Origin: Bacteroidaceae bacterium
GTDB lineage: Bacteria; Bacteroidota; Bacteroidia; Bacteroidales; Bacteroidaceae
Direction: 5' to 3'
DNA: 64,000 nt
Assembly (NCBI GenBank): GCA_017470425.1
Contig: JAFUYT010000028.1
Location: 49,855 to 113,854, forward strand
The notes under the pieces were generated by a model, which worked only from the letters and a program-made list of their open reading frames with translations, had not been told where the DNA came from and did not search any database. Below, in pieces: positions 16,976-26,217 of this stretch. The translations under genes and the position numbers were made by a program. Numbering within the stretch: the first letter of the stretch is position 1; each line of letters starts with the position of its first letter.

Positions 16976-17425
16976 TCAGTTCCTGCGCGTGGCAGAGTAG
17001 TTGATCTTCAGAGCCCAGGATTTTCGGAGCACCTCCTTGATATCGGTGATGATACCCATCTGGGTGTGCTGGTCGATCTTCATGGACATGACCTGCGAAG
17101 CGGGGTCGGGCATCGTCGTACGCTCCTGTGCTACGAAGTCCATCACCTCGCGGGGTTCGGCGTAGCGGTCGTTGAGCTGAATACGTGTGCCGCTACCCAT
17201 CTGAGCACGGAGCTGGTCGGTGGGAGGACCTACGTAGATGAACGATACACACGACTTCTTCTCCAGCTTCTCGAGTTCCGTACCGGAGGGAACGGTGAAC
17301 TTCACCTTGAGCGTCACCTCACGCATGGTGGTAACGATCATGAAGAAGAACAGGATGGTGAAAATCAAGTCAGGGAGAGATGAGGTGTTCATCTCAGGCA
17401 TTTCGCGTCCTTGTTTCTTAGCCAT
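16976..17425 (-). CDS. exbD: ExbD-family biopolymer transport protein (copy 1)
   Basis: This 149-residue protein has one N-terminal membrane helix (LIFTILFFFMIVTTM) preceded by the conserved Asp in LPDL, which carries protons in the ExbB/ExbD motor, then a periplasmic domain. It starts 2 nt after the other exbD. Bacteroidetes commonly carry two different exbD genes in one TonB cluster, probably forming a mixed motor with ExbB. The last gene of the run, it ends at the shared terminator. Confidence 0.92.
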   Translation of the reverse strand: MAKKQGREMPEMNTSSLPDLIFTILFFFMIVTTMREVTLKVKFTVPSGTELEKLEKKSCVSFIYVGPPTDQLRAQMGSGTRIQLNDRYAEPREVMDFVAQERTTMPDPASQVMSMKIDQHTQMGIITDIKEVLRKSWALKINYSATRRN

Positions 17426-17427
17426 AA

Positions 17428-18015
17428 TTAGTTTCCTCCATAGTTTTTAGGTTCGGCCTCAGAGATCTTCTGGGGGTAATATGTGCGGACGGCAACCTGC
17501 TCATCCTCGGAGCAACGGGCATAGGGATGTCCGAACTTGGCGATGGCGAGGTCGTCGCGCAGCTCGTTGTAAGCTGCCACGAGTTCGTTCTGCACCTGGA
17601 AATATACGTTATAGGGCGTGCCGCGGTCGGTCTGCACGGAGATGACATGCTTGTCGGTGACGTAGCAGGTACCGAGGAGGTCGATGACCTTGGCATGTTT
17701 CTCGGGGAGCTTCGCCGAGTTGTTGCGGTTCTCAATGAACTCCTTGGCGCGGGCACGGAGCTGGGCCACATCGATGAAGTCATGGTTGACCATCAGATAG
17801 CCGGCAGCGTTGAGGCGCACATTGAGCACATTGCGCTCCTTCACGTCGATCTGTGCATCTTCCTGGTTGGGTTCGGGGGGCTGCGGGAGGCGGCGTGCGA
17901 GACCCATGTCCGTGTCCATCGAGGTGGTCACGAGGAAGAAGATGAGCAGGATGAAAGAGATGTCCGCAGTCGAACTCGAGTTCAGCCCTGGCACTTTCTT
18001 TTTCTTTCTAGCCAT
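17428..18015 (-). CDS. exbD: ExbD-family biopolymer transport protein (copy 2)
   Basis: This 195-residue protein has a basic start (MARKKKKVPG), one helix (ISFILLIFFLVTTSM) with the conserved Asp in STADI, then a periplasmic part longer than in copy 1 with an extra ~45 residues. It pairs with ExbB (18641-19486) to convert proton motive force for TonB-dependent outer-membrane uptake. Confidence 0.92.
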   Translation of the reverse strand: MARKKKKVPGLNSSSTADISFILLIFFLVTTSMDTDMGLARRLPQPPEPNQEDAQIDVKERNVLNVRLNAAGYLMVNHDFIDVAQLRARAKEFIENRNNSAKLPEKHAKVIDLLGTCYVTDKHVISVQTDRGTPYNVYFQVQNELVAAYNELRDDLAIAKFGHPYARCSEDEQVAVRTYYPQKISEAEPKNYGGN

Positions 18016-18048
18016 TGTTTCAGGTTTAAAGTTTAATGTTTAAACTGA

Positions 18049-18546
18049 TCATTCTTTCGGCGTAGCGCTCTTGGTGAGGTAGCCGCTCATGCTGATGATG
18101 ACGGCCAGGACGGTGATGATGGCCAGGATGTAGATAGCCCAGATGAACATATCCACGACGGTGACCATACCGGCAGAGGTGGTGACACCGGAGACGGTGG
18201 TGAAGGGCTCCTCGCCCAGACCGGCCACGAGACCGATGATGAGGGCGACCACGACAGCACCCCAGGTGCAGAGCGTGACCTTACCACTGGCGATACCCGT
18301 GGGGTTGGGACCCGTGTTGCCGGAGTTCACCATAGCACCGCGCACGAGACTCCAGACGGTGAGACCCGTAGTGATGACGAAGAGCGCATAGAGCAGGATC
18401 AGCACGAGATCCGTCAGCGCCGGCGATACGTGCACGCCATCGAAATCCAGATTGTTGTAGTCCACCAAGAAGAACAAGGCGAAGCAAACAACACCGACGC
18501 CGATGCTGGCATACAACGCGATATTTGAAAGCTTTTCGAGTTTCAT
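18049..18546 (-). CDS. Four-helix membrane protein in the exbB-exbD cluster
   Basis: This 165-residue protein has about four hydrophobic helices (residues ~10-30, 45-65, 92-112, 128-155) and few charged residues. Its position between exbB and exbD suggests an accessory part of the TonB motor. No catalytic motif was recognised, and it has no similarity to ExbB itself that I can see. Function is inferred from position only. Confidence 0.75.
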   Translation of the reverse strand: MKLEKLSNIALYASIGVGVVCFALFFLVDYNNLDFDGVHVSPALTDLVLILLYALFVITTGLTVWSLVRGAMVNSGNTGPNPTGIASGKVTLCTWGAVVVALIIGLVAGLGEEPFTTVSGVTTSAGMVTVVDMFIWAIYILAIITVLAVIISMSGYLTKSATPKE

Positions 18547-18640
18547 TTCTTTTGAGGTTTTGAGGTTTTAAGGTTTTTGAGGTTTTGAGGTTTTAAGGTT
18601 CTTACGACCTTATAATCTTACGACCTTATAACCTGAAAAA
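18547..18640. repeat. Spacer of reiterated 'gaggttttaaggtt' words
   Basis: gaggttttgaggttttaaggtt is repeated twice, followed by a cttacgacctta repeat. It is another example of the word-reiterated spacers in this window, here inside the exb operon. Confidence 0.7.
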
Positions 18641-19486
18641 TTACTTCTTGCACTTGGGGGACTTCACGCATGTGTCGAGCAGGCTCATGGCAGCCTCTTC
18701 CATGTTGGAGTTCAGAGCCTCCACGCGAGAGAGGATGTAGTTGTAGAACACCTGCAGGATCAGAGCGACGACGATACCGAAGATGGTGGTGATAAGGGCG
18801 ACCTTCATACCGCCGGCAACGACTGTCGGGCTGATATCACCAGCGCGCTCGATGTCATCGAAGGCCTGGACCATACCGATCACAGTTCCGAGGAAGCCGA
18901 GAGACGGGGCCATAGCGATGAAGAGGGTAATCCAGGAGCAGTTCTCCTCGAGGTAAGCGCCCTGCACTTCTGCCTCGATGTTGATGGTGCGCTCGATGGT
19001 AGCGATGTCGTTCTGGTCGTCGCTGTTGAGGTTCTGGAGAGCCTTCTTGGCGAGCTGAGCCACGGGACCGCGAGTGCCGGCAGCGAACGCGATGCCTTCC
19101 TCGATCTTGTTAGCCTTGACCTTCTCGGCGATGGTAGCCAGGAACTTGCGGGTGTTGACCTGAGCGAGGGTCAGATAGATGATACGCTCGATGCAGAATG
19201 CCAGACCGAGCACGAGAGCGATAGCAACGAGGCTCATGAAGCCGGCGTCACCCTCGATGAACTTTGTCTTCAGTGTCTTGTGGAGACCTTCTTCCTCCTC
19301 GACGGGAGCAACAGCTTCTTCCACAGCGGGAGCCTCTTCGGCCACACTGTCAACAGCCTCTTCGGCTACGGAATCAACCTGCTCCTGAGCAGCCTCTTCA
19401 GCCACTTCGTCCTGAGCGATCACGGAAGGTGTCATGCCGAAGGTGAAGGCTGCCACCATTGCAACAATTGCAAAATACTTTTTCAT
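18641..19486 (-). CDS. exbB: ExbB/TolQ/MotA-family proton channel
   Basis: This 281-residue protein has a signal-like N terminus (residues 1-25) followed by an unusual acidic Ala/Glu/Val-rich stretch (~26-66, repeats of DSVAEEA). A membrane helix follows at ~78-96, then the MotA/ExbB domain with GLLGTVIGM-type sequence GFLGTVIGMVQAFDDIE and two further helices. It forms the pentameric proton channel around ExbD. The acidic, probably periplasmic extension is longer than in enterobacterial ExbB. Confidence 0.93.
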   Translation of the reverse strand: MKKYFAIVAMVAAFTFGMTPSVIAQDEVAEEAAQEQVDSVAEEAVDSVAEEAPAVEEAVAPVEEEEGLHKTLKTKFIEGDAGFMSLVAIALVLGLAFCIERIIYLTLAQVNTRKFLATIAEKVKANKIEEGIAFAAGTRGPVAQLAKKALQNLNSDDQNDIATIERTINIEAEVQGAYLEENCSWITLFIAMAPSLGFLGTVIGMVQAFDDIERAGDISPTVVAGGMKVALITTIFGIVVALILQVFYNYILSRVEALNSNMEEAAMSLLDTCVKSPKCKK

Positions 19487-19565
19487 TTTGTTTTTGATTT
19501 AATGATGAATGAATTTGTTATTTGATGTTTCTATTATTTGTCTTGCTATATCGCGTAATTCGCTA

Positions 19566-19573
19566 CAAAAATA
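19566..19573 (-). promoter_or_regulatory. Minus-strand -7 element before exbB
   Basis: The forward strand reads caaaaata, so TATTTTTG on the minus strand, about 80 nt upstream of exbB. No clear -33 element, so support is moderate. Confidence 0.4.
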
Positions 19574-19661
19574 TCTTTTTTTTCTTGAATGGTCATCATT
19601 TTCCGCCAAAAACTTTACTTTGGAGGGTGTTTTTCCTCCTTTTTGGCCCCGAAAGCACCTT

Positions 19662-20459
19662 TTATCGGCATTTTGGGAAGGTCTTTAGCGCATTTATGGT
19701 CGTTTGGTCGGCGATTTTCGCGGGTGTCGTGTCATAGACCTCCGCGAGCTTGTCGATGACGGCGGTGAGATAGGCCGATTCATTGCGTTTCCCCCGGTAG
19801 GGAACAGGTGCCATATAGGGGGCGTCGGTCTCCAAGACGATGCGCTCCAGGGGGATGTTCTCGCGCAGCACCTGCGGCAAGTGGGCGTTCTTGAAGGTCA
19901 CGATGCCGCCGATGCCGAACATGAAGCCTTCAAAGTGCATCAGTTCCCGCGCCTCCTCGGCACTGCCGCTGAAGCAGTGGAAGACACCCTGCAACTGGCC
20001 ATCTGACGATTTACCGTTGATACATGTCCGGAGGATGTTCACCATCTCGCGGTGTGCCTTGCGCACGTGCAGCATCAGGGGGAGGTCGTAGCGGATAGCC
20101 CAACCGACCTGCAGGGCGAAGGCCTCCTGCTGCTCCTCGTAGAGGCTGCGGTCCCAGTAGTAGTCGAGTCCCACCTCACCGACAGCGATGAAGGGATGGT
20201 CGGGCTGGGCGAGGAGCGCCTCCATGCGCGGCAAGACCTCCCTCCACGTGGTGCCTAATTCCTCGGGATGCAGACCGATCATGGGGAAGAAGAAACCAGG
20301 GTAGCGGCGGCACAGCGACAGCATCGGCTCGATGCTGTCAGCATTGATGCCGGGGAGGAAGATGCGGCTGACGCCGGCGGCGCGGGCACGCTGGACGACG
20401 TCGTCGATGTCGGCGGCGAACTCCTCGCCGTAGAGGTGGCTATGGGTGTCGGTGATCAA
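19662..20459 (-). CDS. TatD-family metal-dependent hydrolase
   Basis: This 265-residue TIM-barrel DNase-type hydrolase begins ITDTHSHLY (HxH metal ligands), has the bridging GEVGLDYYW, the ligand histidine in LMLHVRKAH, FHCFSG and the final LETDAPYMAP. It removes nucleotides from DNA 3' ends in the family's best studied members. The start is TTG at 20459, as no ATG lies nearby. It sits between the prenyl synthase gene and exbB, in the same orientation. Confidence 0.92.
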   Translation of the reverse strand: MITDTHSHLYGEEFAADIDDVVQRARAAGVSRIFLPGINADSIEPMLSLCRRYPGFFFPMIGLHPEELGTTWREVLPRMEALLAQPDHPFIAVGEVGLDYYWDRSLYEEQQEAFALQVGWAIRYDLPLMLHVRKAHREMVNILRTCINGKSSDGQLQGVFHCFSGSAEEARELMHFEGFMFGIGGIVTFKNAHLPQVLRENIPLERIVLETDAPYMAPVPYRGKRNESAYLTAVIDKLAEVYDTTPAKIADQTTINALKTFPKCR

Positions 20460-20527
20460 GGTGAGAGGTGAGAGGTGAGAGGTGAGAGTTGAAAGTTGAC
20501 AGGTGAGAGTTGACAGGTGATAGTTCT
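20458..20527. repeat. Spacer of reiterated 'ggtgagagttgac' words
   Basis: aggtgag is repeated four times, then gagttgaaagttgacaggt and gagttgacaggt. It fills the gap between the prenyl synthase stop and the tatD start. Confidence 0.7.
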
Positions 20528-21538
20528 TCAGGATTGACGGCCGAACAGTGACAGGGCAAAGGAGTGGAGGGGTTGCTTGCGGTCGGCGGGGAGGGCTACG
20601 GCATCAAGACAGGCAAAGGCGGCGGCGAAGTATTCCTCGATCTTGGCCTCGGCCAGCTGTCGGATGCCGATCTGGTTGTAGAGCCCGGTGACAGCAGCAA
20701 TCTTCTCGGCTGCGCTGCTGGCGGCAGCCGCACCGGCAGGAGTCGCCCCGGCGGCCACAGGCGTAGCAAGCCATCTCTCGAGCTCGGCGCGCTGCGCGGG
20801 TGTGGCGAGGCGGAGGGCATTGATGAGCATGAAGGTTTTCTTGCCTTCGAGGATGTCGCCGCCGATGTTCTTACCGAAGGTCTTGGGGTCGCCATAGACG
20901 TCGAGGAGGTCGTCCTGCAGCTGGAAAGCCAGGCCAAGGTTCTCGCCGAAGCGGTAGAGGAGGTCGGCATCAGCGGCGGGAGCGCCTGCCTGCAGGGCGC
21001 CCATCTTGAGGGCGCAGGCGAGGAGGACGGAGGTCTTCAGGCGGATCATCTCGATATACTCCGCCTCGCTGACGTCCATGCGGCTCTCGAAGTCCATGTC
21101 GTACTGCTGGCCTTCGCCAATCTCCAGAGCGGTCTCGGTGAATAGGTCAAGCACGTCCTTCAGATGTTCGGGGGCTGCCTGGCCGATGAGCTGGTAGGCG
21201 AGCACGAGCATGGCGTCGCCGGAGAGGATGGCGGTGTTCTCGTTCCACACCTTGTGGACGGTGGGCTTGCCGCGCCGCATGTCGGCTTTGTCCATCACGT
21301 CGTCGTGGAGGAGGGTGTAGTTGTGGTACATCTCCAGGCCGAGCGCTGCGGGCAGGATGCGGTGGGCGTCGTCGCGGTAGAGGTCATAGGCCATCAGCAT
21401 CAGCACGGGGCGGATGCGCTTCCCTCCGAGCGAGAGGACATATTTCACGGGTGCATAGAGTCCTGCGGGCTGCCGGTCGAGGGGCAGCGCAGCGAGGGCA
21501 TGGTTGAAGAGCGCGAGGGTCTCCGGGAAGGTTCTCAT
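20528..21538 (-). CDS. Polyprenyl (farnesyl/geranylgeranyl-type) diphosphate synthase
   Basis: This 336-residue trans-prenyltransferase has GGKRIRPVL near residue 38, the first aspartate-rich motif LLHDDVMD (DDxxD) with MRRGKP, and the second, LQDDLLDVYGD, with the following GKKTFML. It condenses isopentenyl diphosphate with allylic diphosphates for quinone or undecaprenyl side chains. A low-complexity Ala-rich insert (~255-275, AAGATPAGAAAASSA) interrupts the C-terminal part. ATG 21538 is chosen over an adjacent in-frame GTG. Product chain length cannot be told reliably from sequence. Confidence 0.92.
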   Translation of the reverse strand: MRTFPETLALFNHALAALPLDRQPAGLYAPVKYVLSLGGKRIRPVLMLMAYDLYRDDAHRILPAALGLEMYHNYTLLHDDVMDKADMRRGKPTVHKVWNENTAILSGDAMLVLAYQLIGQAAPEHLKDVLDLFTETALEIGEGQQYDMDFESRMDVSEAEYIEMIRLKTSVLLACALKMGALQAGAPAADADLLYRFGENLGLAFQLQDDLLDVYGDPKTFGKNIGGDILEGKKTFMLINALRLATPAQRAELERWLATPVAAGATPAGAAAASSAAEKIAAVTGLYNQIGIRQLAEAKIEEYFAAAFACLDAVALPADRKQPLHSFALSLFGRQS

Positions 21539-21559
21539 CACGTGGGTATGCGTTGTTAG

Positions 21560-21596
21560 GGAAGAAAAGAGGCTGCACGTGTTGGGCGCAACCTCT
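21560..21596 (-). terminator. Terminator downstream of tonB
   Basis: On the minus strand agaggttgcg...gcagcctct forms a ~9-bp stem with one mismatch, followed by a T-rich run (ttttcttc). It lies between tonB and the prenyl synthase, so those two may be separate units or attenuated. Confidence 0.5.
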
Positions 21597-21619
21597 ATAT
21601 ATTATATAATAAGGTGTAA

Positions 21620-22333
21620 TTATTGCAAGCGGAACATTACCGGCAGGTTGAAGCGCGAGCGTACGGGCTTGTTGTTCTGGCGTGCGGGCTTCCACTTCGG
21701 CATCTCCTTGACGACGCGCTCAGCTTCCTTGGAGAGCGAGGGATCCGGCGAGCGGAGCACCTTCACATCGACGATGGAACCGTCCTTGTTGACCACGAAC
21801 TGCACGAAGACACGGCCCTGAATGCCCTGCTCCTGTGCGATGGCGGGGTACTTGATGTGCTTGGACAGCCACTCGTAGCAAGCCTGGTCGCCGCCGGGGA
21901 ACATGGCGTTCTCCTCTACGACCTCGAAGATGCGGTCATCGTCGCTCTCCTCGCGCACGGGACCCACGGGACCGGAGACGACAGCAGTGGGAGCACCGGT
22001 ACCCACCACGGTGGAGATGGCCTGATTGACTTCCTCGGAGGTCTGCACCTCTTCCTCGGCGAGCTCCGTCTCGTCATCGACGATGTTCAGGATCTCAGCC
22101 ACCTTCGGGGCGGCAGCGGGGGGCGGTGCCATCTGCTCCTTCTGCGTGGTGATGGGAATCATGTCCTCCTCGAACGCACTCTCGTAGATAGGCTCGAGTT
22201 CATCATACTTAATTTCACGGGTCGTGTACTCGAAGGCCACGAACATTGCTGCGAGCACCAGGACATAACCGAGCAGGAGGCTCGTGCCACGCTGGCCGCG
22301 CAATTCATCTGTCATTGATTTGATTTCTTCCAT
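21620..22333 (-). CDS. tonB: TonB energy transducer
   Basis: The protein has 237 residues: a short cytoplasmic start, one membrane helix (~17-36, LLLGYVLVLAAMFVAFEY), a linker with PPPAAAP and acidic stretches, and a C-terminal TonB domain (~148-237) with YPAIAQEQGIQGRVFVQFVV and the ending RSRFNLPVMF. It spans the periplasm and passes ExbB/ExbD energy to TonB-dependent receptors. The alternative start MTDELRG at 22315 would still keep the helix. No receptor gene is in the window. Confidence 0.94.
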   Translation of the reverse strand: MEEIKSMTDELRGQRGTSLLLGYVLVLAAMFVAFEYTTREIKYDELEPIYESAFEEDMIPITTQKEQMAPPPAAAPKVAEILNIVDDETELAEEEVQTSEEVNQAISTVVGTGAPTAVVSGPVGPVREESDDDRIFEVVEENAMFPGGDQACYEWLSKHIKYPAIAQEQGIQGRVFVQFVVNKDGSIVDVKVLRSPDPSLSKEAERVVKEMPKWKPARQNNKPVRSRFNLPVMFRLQ

Positions 22334-22396
22334 AGGGATTATTGAGCTTTATTTATTTCAGATAGGAAATGGACACAATTCATGCGTCATGCGCCA

Positions 22397-22404
22397 CAAA
22401 AGTA
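22397..22404 (-). promoter_or_regulatory. Minus-strand -7 element before tonB
   Basis: The forward strand reads caaaagta, so TACTTTTG. The start would be near 22390, giving a ~57-nt leader. Confidence 0.5.
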
Positions 22405-22532
22405 GCACATTTTTTTGATACGTGGATTCCTTTCCGCCATTTTTTTCGCTTGAAGTGGCTTTTTTTCTAAAAAAACGGGGTCTTTACACCCTAAAACGGC
22501 CTCCGATTACGTTATCTTTAGGAAATAATGCG

Positions 22533-22540
22533 TATCTTTG
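22533..22540 (+). promoter_or_regulatory. -7 element before porQ
   Basis: TATCTTTG fits TAnnTTTG; the transcript would start near 22547, ten nt before the ATG. It probably drives the porQ-cmk-ispH run. Confidence 0.6.
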
Positions 22541-22556
22541 TACGCAAATCGAGCCC

Positions 22557-23543
22557 ATGCGCATCAAAAAATTTTTTCATGTCCTCCTATGTGCCCTCTG
22601 CGGGGTCGGCACAGCGTCTGCACAGAGCGAAAGCACGTCGGTGTTTCACTTCCTGACGCTGCCCACCTCTTCGCATGCGATGGCGCTGGGCGGCACCAAT
22701 ATCTCCATCCCCGACGATGATGCGTCGCTGCTGTTCCAGAATCCTGCACTGATGCCCAACATGAGCTCGAAGGCTATCAACCTGAGCTTCCTCACCTATA
22801 TGCAGGGCTGCAAAGCGGGTAATGCGTCGTGGACGATGGCGCACGGTGAGCGCGGCACGTGGGGCGTCGGGGCACAGTTCGTGGGCTACGGCAAGATGCG
22901 CGGGATGAACGTGGAGGAGGTGGAGACGGGTGACTTCTCGGCACTCGACATGGCTATCAGCGGCGGCTACGCCTACACGCTCACTGAGCATCTCTCGGGC
23001 GGCGCCACCGGCAAGTTCATCTACTCGAAGTACGGGGCGTACTCGTCGGTAGCGCTGGCCGTAGATCTGGGCTTCAACTACTGGAACGAGGACATCGGAC
23101 TCTACGTCTCCGCTGTGGCCGCCAACCTGGGCGGTCAGGTGAAAGCCTTCGGCGACCACCACGAGCGGCTGCCCTTCGACCTGCGGCTGGGCTTCACGCA
23201 GCAGCTGGCCAACGCGCCCATCCGTCTGTCGGTACAGCTGACGGACCTCTCGCGCTGGAAGTCCGACAACTACTACACCGTCGGCGAGGAGCTGTCCGGC
23301 GGGCGTATCTTCACGAACCACATCATCTTAGGGATAGATATCCTGCCCTCAGACCTCTTCTACATCTCTGCGGGCTACAACTTCCGCCGGGCCTATGAGC
23401 TGAAGGCGGCTGGCAGCAGCCACGCCGCGGGTCTCTCCGTGGGTGCAGGGATGAACCTGAAGAAATTCAGCCTCGGACTCACCTACGCCAAGTACCACGT
23501 CTCCCTGCCTGCATTCATGATTACTGCACAGTACCATTTATGA
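22557..23543 (+). CDS. porQ: PorQ-like type IX secretion outer-membrane protein
   Basis: This 329-residue predicted beta-barrel has a signal peptide (FHVLLCALCGVGTASA-Q), then FHFLTLPTSSHAMALGGTNIS and DDASLLFQNPAL, the start typical of PorQ/PorV-type proteins. The order porQ-cmk-ispH is a common Bacteroidetes arrangement. PorQ is thought to help attach type IX secreted cargo at the surface. ATG 22557 follows the promoter; the longer in-frame start (22422) lies upstream of it. Its presence fits the sorting-type tails of the proteins at 3814 and 6464. Confidence 0.88.
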   Translation: MRIKKFFHVLLCALCGVGTASAQSESTSVFHFLTLPTSSHAMALGGTNISIPDDDASLLFQNPALMPNMSSKAINLSFLTYMQGCKAGNASWTMAHGERGTWGVGAQFVGYGKMRGMNVEEVETGDFSALDMAISGGYAYTLTEHLSGGATGKFIYSKYGAYSSVALAVDLGFNYWNEDIGLYVSAVAANLGGQVKAFGDHHERLPFDLRLGFTQQLANAPIRLSVQLTDLSRWKSDNYYTVGEELSGGRIFTNHIILGIDILPSDLFYISAGYNFRRAYELKAAGSSHAAGLSVGAGMNLKKFSLGLTYAKYHVSLPAFMITAQYHL

Positions 23544-23577
23544 AGTTGAGAATTGAAAATTAATGAAAGATTCTTGT

Positions 23578-24279
23578 ATGAAAAGGATTACCATAGCCAT
23601 TGACGGCCATAGCTCGTGCGGCAAGAGCACGATGGCCAAGGACTTAGCCCGCGAGATCGGGTACATCTATATCGACAGTGGCGCGATGTACCGCTGCTGC
23701 ACGCTGTTCTGCATCGAGCAGGGGTTGGTGCGCGCCGATGGCAGCATCGACGCCGAGGGCCTCGAAGCGCGCATGGGCGAGATTCACGTCTCGTTCCGTC
23801 TCAACGCCGAGACGGGGCGCCCTGACGCCTATCTGAACGGCGTCAACGTGGAGCAGCGCATCCGCACGATGGAAGTCTCCTCCCATGTCAGCCCCGTAGC
23901 CGCCCTTCCTTTCGTGCGCGCCGCGATGACAGCACAGCAGCAGGCGATGGGCCGAGAGGGCGGCATCGTCATGGACGGGCGCGACATCGGCACGGCGGTG
24001 TTCCCCGATGCGGAGCTGAAGATCTTCGTGACGGCATCCGACGAGATTCGCGCCCAGCGCCGCTACGACGAGCTCATCGGCAAGGGCGAAGCAGCGGACT
24101 TCGACGAGGTGCTCGCCAACCTGCGCGAACGCGACCGCATCGACTCCACGCGCGCCGTGGCTCCCTTGCGCCAGGCTGAGGATGCTCTCGTCCTCGACAA
24201 CAGCCACCTTACCATCGCCGAGCAGAAGCAGTGGCTGCTGGAGCAGTATCACCGATTAACGGATGAATATGTTCATTGA
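23578..24279 (+). CDS. cmk: Cytidylate kinase
   Basis: This 233-residue (d)CMP kinase has the P-loop GHSSCGKST (10-18), YIDSGAMYR, the CMP-binding [11 protein letters not shown] and [14 protein letters not shown], and the lid DRIDSTR. It phosphorylates CMP and dCMP in the cytosol. ATG 23578 matches the family start; an in-frame ATG at 23563 adds five residues. Its 3' end overlaps ispH by 17 nt. Confidence 0.96.
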   Translation: MKRITIAIDGHSSCGKSTMAKDLAREIGYIYIDSGAMYRCCTLFCIEQGLVRADGSIDAEGLEARMGEIHVSFRLNAETGRPDAYLNGVNVEQRIRTMEVSSHVSPVAALPFVRAAMTAQQQAMGREGGIVMDGRDIGTAVFPDAELKIFVTASDEIRAQRRYDELIGKGEAADFDEVLANLRERDRIDSTRAVAPLRQAEDALVLDNSHLTIAEQKQWLLEQYHRLTDEYVH

Positions 24280-25165
24280 GATCGACACCGGTTCGGGGTT
24301 CTGCTTCGGCGTGACACGTGCCATCGGCAAAGCCGAGGAGGAGCTGCGCGAGGGGCAGACGCTCTACTGCCTGGGCGACATCGTGCACAACGGTCGCGAG
24401 GTGGAACGCCTGCGACAGGCGGGACTGACGACCATCGACCACGAGATGTTCGCGCAGCTCCACGATGTCAACGTGCTGTTGCGCGCCCACGGCGAGCCGC
24501 CCTCGACCTACGCGCAGGCGGCACAGAACCACATCCATCTCATCGACGCTACCTGCCCCGTGGTCCTGCACTTGCAGGAGCGCATCAAGCACGAGTACGA
24601 CGCCGACCCGACACACCGGAAACAGATCGTCATCTTCGGCAAGCGCGGCCATGCCGAGGTGCTCGGGCTTGTAGGACAGACGGACGGCACCGCCATCGTC
24701 ATCGAGACCCCAGAGGAGGCCGCGCGCCTGGACTTCAGCCGCGACATCGCCCTCTACTCCCAGACCACCAAGTCGCTCGACGGCTTCCAGCAGGTCGTGG
24801 AGTACATCCGGGCACACATCGCACCGTCGGCCACCTTCACGTCGTACGACACTATCTGCCGCCAGGTCGCCAACCGCATCCCCCATATCCGTGAGTTCGC
24901 CGCGCGCCACGACATCATCCTCTTCGTGTGTGGCCGCAAGAGCAGCAACGGCCGCGCGCTCTTCCACGAGTGCGCGCGCGCGAACGCGCGTTCCTTTATG
25001 ATAGATAGTCCCTCGGAGATTGCTACCCTCCCCGACCTGCATACCGCCCTGCACCAGCACCCCACCCTCTCCATCGGCATCTGCGGTGCCACCTCGACGC
25101 CGAAATGGCTGATGGAAGAGTGCCGCGACCGCATCCTTGAAACATATCCTACTCTCAATCCATGA
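24263..25165 (+). CDS. ispH: 4-hydroxy-3-methylbut-2-enyl diphosphate reductase
   Basis: This 4Fe-4S enzyme completes the MEP isoprenoid pathway, making IPP and DMAPP. Cluster cysteines lie at C14 (GFCFGV), C98 (DATCP) and C199 (TICRQVANR). The active-site region RAHGEPP and the C-terminal GATSTP are present. The length of 300 aa is usual. ATG 24269 is an equally good start. Its stop overlaps the next gene (ATGA). The product could feed the prenyl synthase at 20528. Confidence 0.95.
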   Translation: MNMFIEIDTGSGFCFGVTRAIGKAEEELREGQTLYCLGDIVHNGREVERLRQAGLTTIDHEMFAQLHDVNVLLRAHGEPPSTYAQAAQNHIHLIDATCPVVLHLQERIKHEYDADPTHRKQIVIFGKRGHAEVLGLVGQTDGTAIVIETPEEAARLDFSRDIALYSQTTKSLDGFQQVVEYIRAHIAPSATFTSYDTICRQVANRIPHIREFAARHDIILFVCGRKSSNGRALFHECARANARSFMIDSPSEIATLPDLHTALHQHPTLSIGICGATSTPKWLMEECRDRILETYPTLNP

Positions 25166-26187
25166 TGAAGAAACTATGGTTCATAGCACTGGTGATGCTG
25201 ATTGCCACGCTGTTCATTCTGAACTTGCTGCTGGGAACAGTGCATATCCCAGTGACAGATGTCTTGCGCATCCTCGCGACGCCAAAGATGGACGCCGCCG
25301 GTGACGGCACGGTGTTCACGAACATCATCTGGAACTCACGCGTGCCACAGGCGCTGACGGCGCTGATGGCGGGTGCAGGGCTGGCGGTCAGTGGTCTGCA
25401 GATGCAGACGGTGTTCCGCAACCCGCTGGCGGGTCCTTCGGTACTCGGCATCTCAAACGGCGCCTCGCTGGGCGTGGCGCTGGTAGTGCTGATGTCGGGC
25501 TCGCTGGGTGGTGTGGCGCTGAGCCGCCTGGGCTACCTCGGCGATGTGGCGATGTCCGTGGCGGCCATCGTGGGAGCGCTGGCGGTGATGGGATTGATCG
25601 TATGGGTGGCACGACGCGTGGAAGGGAATGTGACACTGCTCATCATCGGCGTGATGATAGGCTATCTGGCCAACGCCATCATCGGCGTGCTGAAGTTCTT
25701 CTCCAACGAGGAGGATATCAAGGCCTACGTGGTCTGGGGTCTCGGCTCCTTCGCGCGCGTCTCGGGTGACCAGATGGTGCTCTTCGTGGTGCTGATGTGC
25801 ATCCTGCTGCCGCTGAGTATGCTGCTGGTGAAGACGATGAACCTGCTGCTGCTGGGCGACGCCTATGCACAGAACCTTGGGCTGAACATCCAGCGGTCGC
25901 GCTCACTGGTCATCCTGTCATCGGGTGTGCTGGTGGCCATCGTGACCGCCTACTGCGGCCCCATCATGTTCATTGGTCTGGCCGTGCCGCATCTGGCTCG
26001 CGCGCTGTTCCGCACGAGCGACCACCGCGTGCTGATGCCCGCCACGATGCTGACCGGCGGAGCCCTGGCTCTGCTCTGCAATCTGATAGCGCGTATGCCC
26101 GGCTTCGAGGGGGCGCTGCCCGTGAACAGCGTCACGGCACTCGTCGGCGCACCCGTCATCGCAGCGGTACTGTTTAGGAAGAATTAA
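25162..26187 (+). CDS. FecCD/BtuC-type ABC transporter permease
   Basis: This 341-residue permease has about nine or ten helices and the family motifs RVPQALTALMAGAGLAVSG, QTVFRNPLAGPSVLG near residues 90-105, and GPIMFIGLAVPHLAR late in the protein (ATPase coupling). It imports iron-siderophore or corrinoid complexes together with the binding lipoprotein at 26218. The adjacent CbiJ-CbiD gene favours corrinoid, but this is inference. No ATPase gene is next to it, so that subunit must be elsewhere. It is coupled to ispH by ATGA. Confidence 0.92.
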   Translation: MMKKLWFIALVMLIATLFILNLLLGTVHIPVTDVLRILATPKMDAAGDGTVFTNIIWNSRVPQALTALMAGAGLAVSGLQMQTVFRNPLAGPSVLGISNGASLGVALVVLMSGSLGGVALSRLGYLGDVAMSVAAIVGALAVMGLIVWVARRVEGNVTLLIIGVMIGYLANAIIGVLKFFSNEEDIKAYVVWGLGSFARVSGDQMVLFVVLMCILLPLSMLLVKTMNLLLLGDAYAQNLGLNIQRSRSLVILSSGVLVAIVTAYCGPIMFIGLAVPHLARALFRTSDHRVLMPATMLTGGALALLCNLIARMPGFEGALPVNSVTALVGAPVIAAVLFRKN

Positions 26188-26217
26188 AAATTGATAGTTG
26201 AAAATGGATAGTTGAAA
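26186..26217. repeat. Short reiterated spacer before the binding-protein gene
   Basis: Two near-copies of gatagttgaaaatg lie immediately before the ATG at 26218. The style matches the longer reiterated spacers elsewhere. Confidence 0.5.
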
